Shown in pieces: positions 8,128-14,146 of a stretch of DNA of 26,400 nucleotides. A program made the position numbers and the translations under genes. The notes beneath the pieces are model-generated. The model saw nothing but the letters and a program-made list of their open reading frames with translations. It did not search any database and was not told the DNA's origin. The stretch lies in the NCBI GenBank assembly GCA_050747825.1, contig JBOGJG010000459.1, positions 1-26,400 of the forward strand. The letters are read 5' to 3'. Within the stretch, counting starts at the first letter, position 1. Each line of letters starts with the position of its first letter. The DNA comes from JBOGJG01 sp050747825. GTDB lineage: Bacteria > Acidobacteriota > UBA6911 > RPQK01 > JBOGJG01.

Positions 8128-9158
8128 CCCGAAAGCTGATGGCCGGCCAGGATCTGGCCCAGCCCGAAGCCGAGCAGGCGCTGGAGTCCATCTTATCCGA
8201 GGAGACTCCGGAAGCCGCCATCGCTTCCTTTCTCACGGCTCTTGCCATCAAAGGGGAGACCTCCGAAGAGATCGCCGGCTTTGCCCGCATCATGCGGCGC
8301 CACGCGCGGCGGATCAAGTCCGATCACTCGCGAGTGATCGATACCGCGGGGACGGGCGGAGGAGCCGACACTTTTAACATTTCCACCGCCGCCGCCTTCG
8401 TCATTGCCGGAGCCGGACTGCCGGTGGCCAAGCACGGCAACCGCGCCCTGACTTCCCGCTGCGGCAGCGCAGATGTGCTGGCGGCCCTGGGAGTTAACAT
8501 CGAGAATCCTCCCGAGGTGGCCGAGGAAGCTCTCAACGAGATCGGGATCGCCTTCATGTTCGCCCCGCTCTTTCACCCCGCCATGAAGCGCGTGGCCCAG
8601 GTGCGCCGGCAGTTGGGACATCGAACGATTTTCAACATGTTGGGGCCTCTGACCAATCCAGCCTCCGCCCCTTACCAAATCATCGGTGTCTATTCCACCG
8701 AACTGACGGAAAAACTGGCCCGCGCCCTGTGCAGCCTTGACTGCCGCCGCGCCTGGGTCGTCCACAGCCACGACGGGTTGGATGAATTGTCCATCTCAGC
8801 TCCCACGAGTGTTGCCGACGTCTGCAATTCCTCGGTCCGCTCCTTCGATTTTGAGGCCACGGATTTCACGGATTACACGGAAAAAATCCGTGAAAATCCG
8901 TGTAATCCGTGGCTAAATGGCGGCACGCCCGAGGAGAATGCCGCTATCATCCGAGGTATCCTGGAAGGCCGAATCAACGGCGCCGCCCGCGAAATCGTCA
9001 TCCTGAACGCCGGCGCCGCCCTTCACGTCGCCGGCGAAGACGATTTCCCCCAGGCCCTAACCCTCGCAAGCGACTCCATCGACTCCGGCGCCGCCCTCGA
9101 CAAACTCCAGCAACTCATTCGCATCTATTCGCGTAATTTGCGTGATTCGTTGGCCTAA
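8112..9158 (+). CDS. trpD: Anthranilate phosphoribosyltransferase
   Basis: TrpD transfers phosphoribose from PRPP to anthranilate, the second step of the branch. The 348-residue protein shows the PRPP-binding motif GTGGGADTFNIST, then KHGNRALTSRCGSADVLAALG, and the late motif GGTPEENAAIIRGIL. Residues about 249-268, where the family normally has a PEDFG-like stretch, are encoded by a 58-bp inverted repeat (8856-8913). The final residues (IYSRNLRDSLA) and the stop come from a second repeat at 9128-9157. Both are in frame and outside the catalytic motifs, so the enzyme is probably active. ATG 8112 overlaps trpG; trpC starts 3 nt after the stop. Confidence 0.96.
   Translation: MLPELTRKLMAGQDLAQPEAEQALESILSEETPEAAIASFLTALAIKGETSEEIAGFARIMRRHARRIKSDHSRVIDTAGTGGGADTFNISTAAAFVIAGAGLPVAKHGNRALTSRCGSADVLAALGVNIENPPEVAEEALNEIGIAFMFAPLFHPAMKRVAQVRRQLGHRTIFNMLGPLTNPASAPYQIIGVYSTELTEKLARALCSLDCRRAWVVHSHDGLDELSISAPTSVADVCNSSVRSFDFEATDFTDYTEKIRENPCNPWLNGGTPEENAAIIRGILEGRINGAAREIVILNAGAALHVAGEDDFPQALTLASDSIDSGAALDKLQQLIRIYSRNLRDSLA
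8856..8913. repeat. In-frame CCACGGATT inverted repeat inside trpD
   Basis: The left arm 8856-8881 (GCCACGGATTTCACGGATTA then CACGGA) pairs with 8887-8913 around an A5 loop. It is a member of the CCACGGATTNCACGG family, also seen at 19526-19555. It is open in the trpD frame. Basis: seen in sequence. Confidence 0.88.
9128..9157. repeat. Repeat copy forming the trpD 3' end
   Basis: ATTCGCGTAATTTGCGTGAT followed by TCGTTGGCC matches the ATTCGTGTGATTCGTTGGCC family. It supplies the last codons of trpD and runs into its TAA stop. Basis: seen in sequence. Confidence 0.8.
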
Positions 9159-9161
9159 ACC

Positions 9162-9965
9162 ATGCTCGACCAAATCCTCAGCACCAAAACCCGCGAACTC
9201 ATCGAAACTAAACAGCTACTCCCCCTGCCCCGTCTCCTCGACCAGCTTCCGGATTCGCCTCCCCCCTCCTTCCAGGCCGCCATCACGCGCGATCAACTCA
9301 ACATCATCGCCGAAATCAAATACGCCAGCCCCAGCCACGGGTCTTTCGACAACCACCGCCCCCCCGGGGAAATCGCGGAAATCTACGCCCAAAACGGCGC
9401 CGCCGCCATCTCCGTCCTGACCGAAAAAGAATACTTTTCGGGCGACCCCGAGCACCTGAAGACCGTCCGCCAAAAACTTCCAGGGATGCCGCTCCTGCGC
9501 AAGGACTTCCTCATCGACGCCTACCAGGTCCCGGAGAGCCGCTTCTACGGCGCCTCGGCTTACCTCGTGATCGTAGCTGCCCTCGACCGCCACGGGCTGC
9601 GCGGCCTGATCGCCGCCGGACAAGAATACGGCCTGGACGCCCTGGTCGAAGTCCATGATCCTTACGAACTGGAAGCCGCCCTGCAAAGCGGAGCCGAAAT
9701 CATCGGCGTGAACAATCGCAATCTAAGAGCTTTCGAAATCGACATCGACATCTCCTTCGACATCGCCAGACGCCTGGAACACACGCCCGGCCTCACCCTA
9801 ATCTCCGAATCCGGGTTACGCGAAAGTTCGCTAATCCTCGAATTGCGCGATGCCGGCTTCGACGCCTTTCTGGTGGGGACACTCCTAATGGAATCCCCCG
9901 ACCCCGGAGCGAAACTGAAGGAGTTAGCAGGCCTCAAGCCCCAGGCCTCAAGCCTCAAACCATGA
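9162..9965 (+). CDS. trpC: Indole-3-glycerol phosphate synthase
   Basis: TrpC closes the indole ring, turning carboxyphenylamino-deoxyribulose phosphate into indole-3-glycerol phosphate. The 267-residue TIM-barrel protein has AEIKYASPSHG (family motif KxSPS), the loop GAAAISVLTEKEYFSG, the LRKDFLID strand, GVNNRNL and SESGL near the end. It is separate from trpF, not fused as in E. coli. The last ten or so residues (LKPQASSLKP) are encoded by a direct GCCTCAAG repeat (9931-9960) and lie past the barrel. No clear Shine-Dalgarno precedes ATG 9162. Its TGA overlaps the trpF ATG (ATGA). Confidence 0.96.
   Translation: MLDQILSTKTRELIETKQLLPLPRLLDQLPDSPPPSFQAAITRDQLNIIAEIKYASPSHGSFDNHRPPGEIAEIYAQNGAAAISVLTEKEYFSGDPEHLKTVRQKLPGMPLLRKDFLIDAYQVPESRFYGASAYLVIVAALDRHGLRGLIAAGQEYGLDALVEVHDPYELEAALQSGAEIIGVNNRNLRAFEIDIDISFDIARRLEHTPGLTLISESGLRESSLILELRDAGFDAFLVGTLLMESPDPGAKLKELAGLKPQASSLKP
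9931..9960. repeat. GCCTCAAG direct repeat at the trpC/trpF junction
   Basis: GCCTCAAGCCCCAGGCCTCA continues as AGCCTCAAAC just before the trpF ATG. It extends trpC in frame and separates a good Shine-Dalgarno (AAGGAG, 9918-9923) from the trpF start by about 38 nt. Basis: seen in sequence. Confidence 0.75.
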
Positions 9966-10567
9966 TCATCAAAGTCTGCGGAATTACCAATCTAGAAGAC
10001 GCCCTTCTCAGCATCGAGCACGGCGCCACCGCTCTGGGCTTTAATTTCTATCCAAAGAGCCCCCGCTACATCACTCCCGAAGCCGCCAAAAAAATCACTG
10101 AGAAGCTCCCCGACGACATCCTGACCATCGGCATTATAGTTATGACCGACGCCCATTCCGGTCAGCGGTCAGCGGTCAGCGGTCAACTCCCCGTCGATGC
10201 TCTCCAGATTTACGGTCTAAAATCCGAAGACGACATCCCTCCCACCGACAAACTCGTCTTCATCGCCACCGACCCCGATCACGTCAGCCGCTTCCCCAAC
10301 CACGACCTGGTGATCGACACTTCCTGGGGGACGGGCAAGAAAGCCGACTGGGACCGCTTGCGCACCATCGACCGCTCCTACATCCTTTCCGGGGGCCTCA
10401 CCTTCGACAACGTCATGGAAGCCATCCGACTGCTGAACCCCGCCGGCGTGGACGTCTGCTCCGGAGTCGAATCCGCCCCCGGCCAAAAGGATCCTGTCAA
10501 GCTCAAACACTTCCTGGACGCCCTTCGCGACATTTCGCGTGATGTTCAGGCCCATTTGCGGCCATGA
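9962..10567 (+). CDS. trpF: Phosphoribosylanthranilate isomerase
   Basis: TrpF isomerises phosphoribosylanthranilate in the third step of the branch. The 201-residue barrel protein has KVCGITN with catalytic Cys6, GFNFYPKSPRYI, DTSWGTGKKADW, LSGGLTFDNV and DVCSGVESAPGQKDPVK. The usual helix between the strand TIGIIV and the QLHG-like strand (here LQIYG) is replaced by repeat-encoded residues at about 67-75 (GQRSAVSGQ), and the C-terminus is also repeat-derived. Whether the barrel tolerates this cannot be judged from sequence, but the catalytic motifs are intact. ATG overlaps the trpC stop; its own TGA overlaps the trpB ATG. Confidence 0.94.
   Translation: MIIKVCGITNLEDALLSIEHGATALGFNFYPKSPRYITPEAAKKITEKLPDDILTIGIIVMTDAHSGQRSAVSGQLPVDALQIYGLKSEDDIPPTDKLVFIATDPDHVSRFPNHDLVIDTSWGTGKKADWDRLRTIDRSYILSGGLTFDNVMEAIRLLNPAGVDVCSGVESAPGQKDPVKLKHFLDALRDISRDVQAHLRP
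10160..10185. repeat. In-frame GGTCAGC tandem repeat inside trpF
   Basis: GGTCAGC is repeated three times and followed by GGTCA. It is the reverse complement of the GCTGACC unit that makes the array at 26213-26400. Three 7-bp units equal 7 codons, so the frame is kept. Basis: seen in sequence. Confidence 0.88.
10533..10563. repeat. TTCGCGTGA-type repeat copy at the trpF 3' end
   Basis: TTTCGCGTGATGTTC, a gap, then TTTGCGGCC resembles the TTCGCGTGAAGTTCGC...CGCGGCC family at 12639, 14012 and 17762. It is a diverged copy encoding the end of TrpF. Basis: seen; family membership inferred. Confidence 0.5.
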
Positions 10568-11751
10568 AAACTAATCTGCCCGACTCCACCGGACATTTCG
10601 GCGCCTACGGCGGCAAATTCGTCCCCGAAACCCTCATGTCCCCTCTCGAAGATCTCGAAAAAGCTTATCTACGAGCGAAGGACGATCCCGATTTTCAAGC
10701 TGAATTCCAGAGCCTCCTTCGCAACTATGTCGGCCGCCCCACTCCCCTGACCCTGGCCCGCCGCCTCTCCGAGCGCGCCGGCGCCACCGTCTACCTGAAG
10801 CGCGAGGACCTCTGCCACACCGGCGCCCACAAGATCAACAACGCCCTGGGCCAGGCCCTCATCGCCAAACGCATGGGCAAGACCCGCATCATCGCCGAAA
10901 CCGGCGCCGGGCAGCACGGCGTCGCCACGGCCACGGTCTGCGCGCTGCTGGGCCTGCAATGCGAGGTTTACATGGGCACCGAGGACATGCGCCGCCAGGC
11001 CCTCAACGTCTTTCGCATGGAGCTGATGGGCGCCCAGGTGACGCCCGTCGATGCCGGCAGTCGCACGCTGAAGGACGCTATTAATGAAGCCATGCGAGAC
11101 TGGGTCACCAACGTGGAGAACACGCATTACCTCCTGGGCTCGGTTCTGGGCGCCCACCCCTATCCCATGATGGTGCGGGATTTCCAGTCGGTGATCGGGC
11201 ATGAAGCCCGCCGGCAGATCCTGGAGTTGGAGGGACGCCTCCCCGACCAGTTGATCGCCTGCGTGGGCGGAGGCAGCAACTCGATCGGCCTCTTTTACGA
11301 ATTTCTGAAGGACGACTCCGTCCGGATGCTGGGCGTGGAAGCGGGCGGCCGCAGCAGCAAACTGGGCGAGCATGCGGCGCGCTTTGAAGGCGGCGGTCCG
11401 GGAGTCCTGCACGGCACCTTCAGCTACGTCCTTCAGGACGAGCAGGGGCAGGTCTCGACTACCCACAGCATCTCAGCCGGCCTGGACTACCCCTCCATCG
11501 GGCCCGAGCACGCCTACCTGAAGGAGTCCGGCCGCGTCGATTACATCTCGATCAACGACGCCCAGGCCCTCGAAGCCTTCCACCTCCTCAGCCACCTCGA
11601 AGGCATCATCCCGGCTTTGGAATCCTCCCACGCCATCGCCGCCCTCTTTAATTCGCGTGATTCGTTGGTTCAAAATTCTCTAATCATCGTCAACCTCTCC
11701 GGCCGAGGTGATAAGGATGTCCAGACTATCCGAGATCTTCACCAACAATAA
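10564..11751 (+). CDS. trpB: Tryptophan synthase beta subunit
   Basis: TrpB condenses indole with serine to give tryptophan, using pyridoxal phosphate. The 395-residue protein has the PLP-binding Lys90 in HKINNALGQAL, ETGAGQHGVATA, the phosphate-binding GGGSNSIG and the C-terminal LSGRGDKD. It is the standard TrpB1 type that pairs with TrpA. Residues about 363-369 (NSRDSLV) come from a short repeat copy (11651-11668), in a region that is normally a variable helix. The start overlaps the trpF stop (ATGA), and the 3' end overlaps trpA by 35 nt. Confidence 0.97.
   Translation: MKTNLPDSTGHFGAYGGKFVPETLMSPLEDLEKAYLRAKDDPDFQAEFQSLLRNYVGRPTPLTLARRLSERAGATVYLKREDLCHTGAHKINNALGQALIAKRMGKTRIIAETGAGQHGVATATVCALLGLQCEVYMGTEDMRRQALNVFRMELMGAQVTPVDAGSRTLKDAINEAMRDWVTNVENTHYLLGSVLGAHPYPMMVRDFQSVIGHEARRQILELEGRLPDQLIACVGGGSNSIGLFYEFLKDDSVRMLGVEAGGRSSKLGEHAARFEGGGPGVLHGTFSYVLQDEQGQVSTTHSISAGLDYPSIGPEHAYLKESGRVDYISINDAQALEAFHLLSHLEGIIPALESSHAIAALFNSRDSLVQNSLIIVNLSGRGDKDVQTIRDLHQQ
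11651..11668. repeat. In-frame ATTCGCGTGATTCGTTGG copy inside trpB
   Basis: The 18-nt word matches the repeat family found in trpE and before secA. It is in frame and codes SRDSL within trpB. Basis: seen in sequence. Confidence 0.8.
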
Positions 11752-12505
11752 CCGCTGCTTCATCCCCTTCGTCACCGCCGGCCACCCCGACCTGGAGACG
11801 ACACAAGAGATTATTCTGAAGCTGGCCCGCGCCGGCTCCCACATCATCGAAATCGGCGTCCCCTTCTCCGACCCCATCGCCGACGGCCCCATTGTCCAAA
11901 AATCCTCTTTCCACGCCCTGAGCCAGGGCTACTCCCTCTCCGACTATATAGAACTCGTCCGGCGCTTGCGTTCGCAGACCAGCGTCGGCCTGATCTTCAT
12001 GACCTACATGAACCCGGTCCTGAAATACGGCCTGGAGCGCCTCGATCGCGAAGCCTCGGCCGCCGGGCTGGACGGCATCCTGATCTCCGACCTCACCCCC
12101 GAAGAGTACCTCCGGATGACGCCCCTCAACTCCCTGGACACGATATTTCTAGCCGCCCCGACTTCCTCCGACCAGCGCCTGGAAAAAATTGGCCGGGCCA
12201 GCAAGGGCTTTCTCTATCTGGTCGCCCGCACGGGTGTCACCGGCAAGCACTCCGAGATCGGCGCCCTGGTACCCGAGACGATAAAACGTCTTCGCAAGTA
12301 TTCGGACATCCCCATCGCCGTGGGTTTCGGCATCACCTCCTCGGCGGACGTCCTTCAAGTCTGGCGGCACGCCGAAGGCGCCGTGGTGGGATCCGCCATC
12401 GTACGCTTCATCGACGAGCATCGGCACGCCCCTGACCTGCCCCGCCGGGTCGGCGAATACGTGAAAAAAAGCTTGATTCCGCCGGATGGATCGGCTACCT
12501 TATAG
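11717..12505 (+). CDS. trpA: Tryptophan synthase alpha subunit
   Basis: TrpA cleaves indole-3-glycerol phosphate and channels indole to TrpB. The 262-residue barrel has catalytic Glu45 (IEIGVPFSDP) and Asp56 (IADGP), 11 residues apart as in Salmonella Glu49/Asp60, plus ARTGVTG and the phosphate-binding GFGI motifs. ATG 11717 is preferred over GTG 11708 because the protein then begins MSRLSEIF, as in the family, and GAGGTG (11705-11710) sits six bases upstream as a ribosome-binding site. It overlaps trpB by 35 nt. The aromatic leader ORF begins 7 nt after its TAG. Confidence 0.96.
   Translation: MSRLSEIFTNNNRCFIPFVTAGHPDLETTQEIILKLARAGSHIIEIGVPFSDPIADGPIVQKSSFHALSQGYSLSDYIELVRRLRSQTSVGLIFMTYMNPVLKYGLERLDREASAAGLDGILISDLTPEEYLRMTPLNSLDTIFLAAPTSSDQRLEKIGRASKGFLYLVARTGVTGKHSEIGALVPETIKRLRKYSDIPIAVGFGITSSADVLQVWRHAEGAVVGSAIVRFIDEHRHAPDLPRRVGEYVKKSLIPPDGSATL
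12473..12501 (+). promoter_or_regulatory. Possible internal promoter before the aromatic leader
   Basis: TTGATT (12473-12478), a 17-nt spacer and TACCTT (12496-12501) lie in the end of trpA. The start point would be near 12508, five bases before the leader ATG. The -10 is poor. The leader may instead be reached by readthrough from the trp operon. Basis: weak motif, inference. Confidence 0.3.
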
Positions 12506-12512
12506 GCCGATT

Positions 12513-12575
12513 ATGGGTCTCGCTCACTATTTTTATTTTTACTGGTGGCACAATTCGAACCGCCCACCCGTCTAA
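12513..12575 (+). CDS. Aromatic amino acid leader peptide (run YFYFYWW)
   Basis: This is a 20-codon ORF, ATG to TAA, reading MGLAHYFYFYWWHNSNRPPV. Seven consecutive aromatic codons (TAT TTT TAT TTT TAC TGG TGG, 12528-12548) are flanked by His codons. It starts 7 nt after the trpA stop; AGG (12504-12506) is a weak ribosome-binding site. The position before an alternative hairpin and terminator, and before chorismate mutase and DAHP synthase, marks it as an attenuator leader that would respond to shortage of Tyr, Phe or Trp. The composition is far from chance. I know of no named homologue. Basis: ORF seen; role inferred from attenuation logic. Confidence 0.85.
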   Translation: MGLAHYFYFYWWHNSNRPPV

Positions 12576-12640
12576 GTAAAAATCGCAAGCGAGACAACAA
12601 AGGCCGTGGGCAAGGGAAACCTGCCACGGCCTTTTTTTTT
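12517..12640 (+). terminator. Aromatic attenuator before chorismate mutase and DAHP synthase
   Basis: The terminator stem pairs 12601-12612 (AGGCCGTGGGCA) with 12622-12632 (TGCCACGGCCT), one bulged G, followed by nine T. Upstream, the leader-coding segment ATTTTTACTGGTGGC (12535-12549) pairs with GCCCACC (12562-12568) and AGTAAAAAT (12575-12583); an outer stem GTCTCGCT/AGCGAGAC (12517-12524/12588-12595) closes it. The alternative antiterminator pairs GCCCAC (12562-12567) perfectly with GTGGGC (12606-12611) in the terminator's 5' arm. A ribosome stalled on the Tyr/Phe/Trp codons would hide GGTGG, free GCCCAC and permit readthrough. It shares the words CTGGTGGC and GGCCGTGG with the trp attenuator. 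Confidence 0.84.
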
Positions 12641-12667
12641 CGCGTGAAGTTCGCATTCTTCGCGGCC
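12639..12667. repeat. TTCGCGTGAAGTTCGC repeat copy
   Basis: TTCGCGTGAAGTTCGCATTC then TTCGCGGCC lies between the attenuator T-tract and the chorismate mutase start. It matches the arms of the inverted repeat 14012-14109. Basis: seen in sequence. Confidence 0.75.
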
Positions 12668-12683
12668 AAAACCGAGTGAACCT

Positions 12684-12962
12684 ATGAAGTCCATCGACCA
12701 CTGGCGCCAAAAAATTGATCAACTTGACCTGAAACTCTTAAAGCTTTTAAACGAACGTTCTAAATGCGCCATCGAAATAGGCAAAATCAAAAATGAACTC
12801 GGCATCGAAATCTACGATCCCAACCGCGAAGAACAAGTCATCCACAACGTCCAGACCGCCGGCAGCGGACCACTATCCAAAGACGCCATCCGCAGACTCT
12901 TCGAGCGCATCATCGACGAGTCCCGCCGCGCCGAACGTGAATACAGGTCTAACAAGGAGTAA
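12684..12962 (+). CDS. Chorismate mutase (AroQ class, monofunctional)
   Basis: Chorismate mutase turns chorismate into prephenate, the entry to Phe and Tyr. This 92-residue all-helical protein has the AroQ pattern: an N-terminal helix IDQLDLKLLKLLNERSKCA, then EIGKIKN and DPNREEQVI, and a last helix LFERIIDESRR. It is a free-standing domain, not fused to prephenate dehydratase or DAHP synthase. The next gene is a DAHP synthase; in several bacteria the two proteins form a complex in which the mutase confers feedback control, so a partnership is plausible here. No Shine-Dalgarno is evident before ATG 12684. Confidence 0.92.
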   Translation: MKSIDHWRQKIDQLDLKLLKLLNERSKCAIEIGKIKNELGIEIYDPNREEQVIHNVQTAGSGPLSKDAIRRLFERIIDESRRAEREYRSNKE

Positions 12963-12969
12963 ATAAACC

Positions 12970-13998
12970 ATGGTTATCGTCATGAAACAGCAGGCCACTG
13001 AAAAACAAATCGAGGGAGTCATCAAGAAACTGGTCACCCAGGGCTTCGACGTCCACCGCTCCACCGGTGTCCAGCGCACCATCCTGGGCGCCGTCGGAGC
13101 CAAGGTCGTGGACACGCGCGACTACGAGCTGCTCGATGGAGTCCAGGAAGTCCACCGCATCACCGAGCCTTACAAGCTGGCTTCCCGTGCCTTCCGTCCC
13201 GAGGGCACGGTCATCAAGATCAAGGACGTCGAGATCGGGGGCAGGGCAGTGGTGGTGATGGCCGGTCCCTGCACCATTGAAAGCTACGAAGGCTGCGATT
13301 TGATCGGTGAGCGCGTCAAGGCCGCCGGCGCCAAGATCATCCGCGGAGGAGCCTTCAAGCCCCGCACCTCGCCTTATTCCTTCCAGGGTGGAGGCGAGGA
13401 GGCGCTCAAGGCCATCCGCCTGGCGGCCGACAAGCACGGGCTGCTGGTGGTCTCGGAAGTGATGGAATCTCCTCAGATCCCGCTGGCCAAAGAGTACATC
13501 GACATCATCCAGGTGGGCGCCCGCAACATGCAGAACTATGCGCTCCTGCGCGACCTGGGGCGGACTGATGCCCCCATTCTCCTCAAGCGCGGCATGAGCG
13601 CGACTATTTCCGACCTGCTGCTGGCGGCGGAGTACATCATGTCCGAGGGCAACCACAAGGTCATGCTTTGCGAGCGCGGCATCCGGACCTTCGAGACTTA
13701 CACCAGGAACACTCTGGACATCTCCGCCATCCCGGTCGTGCACAAGCTCAGCCACCTGCCCATCATCATCGACCCCAGCCACGCCATCGGCATTCGCGAC
13801 AAGGTCTCCCCCCTGGCCCGCGCCGCCGTCGCCGCCGGGGCCGACGGACTGATCATCGAGGTGCACAACGATCCCGACAACGCTGTCTGTGACGGAGCCC
13901 AATCACTCTACCTGGAGCAATTCGAAAAACTTATGAGCGAGCTGCGCATCATCGCCACGGCCATCGACCGCACCATCGCCAACCCGGTCTTCGCATGA
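12970..13998 (+). CDS. aroF: 3-deoxy-7-phosphoheptulonate synthase (type I beta, with ferredoxin-like N-domain)
   Basis: DAHP synthase joins phosphoenolpyruvate and erythrose 4-phosphate, the first step of the shikimate pathway. The 342-residue protein has an N-terminal ferredoxin-like domain (about 1-75), which in Thermotoga senses Tyr and Phe, then the barrel with VVMAGPCTIES, IIRGGAFKPRTSPYSFQG, LKRGMSATI and IIDPSHAIG. ATG 12970 is ten bases after AAGGAG (12954-12959), a clear ribosome-binding site. It lies 7 nt after chorismate mutase, so one transcript is likely, under the aromatic attenuator. Gene symbol follows common use for this type; aroG or aroA are used elsewhere. Confidence 0.95.
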   Translation: MVIVMKQQATEKQIEGVIKKLVTQGFDVHRSTGVQRTILGAVGAKVVDTRDYELLDGVQEVHRITEPYKLASRAFRPEGTVIKIKDVEIGGRAVVVMAGPCTIESYEGCDLIGERVKAAGAKIIRGGAFKPRTSPYSFQGGGEEALKAIRLAADKHGLLVVSEVMESPQIPLAKEYIDIIQVGARNMQNYALLRDLGRTDAPILLKRGMSATISDLLLAAEYIMSEGNHKVMLCERGIRTFETYTRNTLDISAIPVVHKLSHLPIIIDPSHAIGIRDKVSPLARAAVAAGADGLIIEVHNDPDNAVCDGAQSLYLEQFEKLMSELRIIATAIDRTIANPVFA

Positions 13999-14011
13999 AT
14001 CTTTCGGTATT

Positions 14012-14109
14012 TTTTCGCGTGAGGTTCGCGTTTTTCGCGGCTTAACCCGGCGGCTAACCCGTTAGAAGAGTGGTTTTGAGCCGCGAAAGGCGCGAACTTC
14101 ACGCGAAAA
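14012..14109. repeat. TTTTCGCGTGARGTTCGCG inverted repeat
   Basis: The 31-nt arms 14012-14042 and 14079-14109 are complementary with three mismatches, around a 36-nt spacer. They lie between aroF and guaB, next to the guaB promoter. As RNA it would form a large hairpin, but there is no T-tract for intrinsic termination. Basis: seen in sequence. Confidence 0.88.
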
Positions 14110-14111
14110 TA

Positions 14112-14140
14112 TTGTAATCGACAGTCCGGATCTTTATAAT
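14112..14140 (+). promoter_or_regulatory. guaB promoter, probably leaderless
   Basis: TTGTAA (14112-14117), a 17-nt spacer and a perfect TATAAT (14135-14140). The expected start point, about seven bases after the -10, is the A of the guaB ATG at 14147. No Shine-Dalgarno exists. Basis: motif seen; leaderless start inferred. Confidence 0.75.
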
Positions 14141-14146
14141 TCTTCA

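Noticed and set aside
12543..12570. tRNA T-arm-like sequence (GGTTCGAA on the minus strand, followed by a CCACCA-like end)
   Set aside because: The flanks do not form a cloverleaf or an acceptor stem; the bases are explained by the leader ORF and its attenuator hairpin.
12517..12640. T-box or other riboswitch before aroQ/aroF
   Set aside because: The T-box core is absent, while the aromatic-codon ORF and competing helices explain the region fully.
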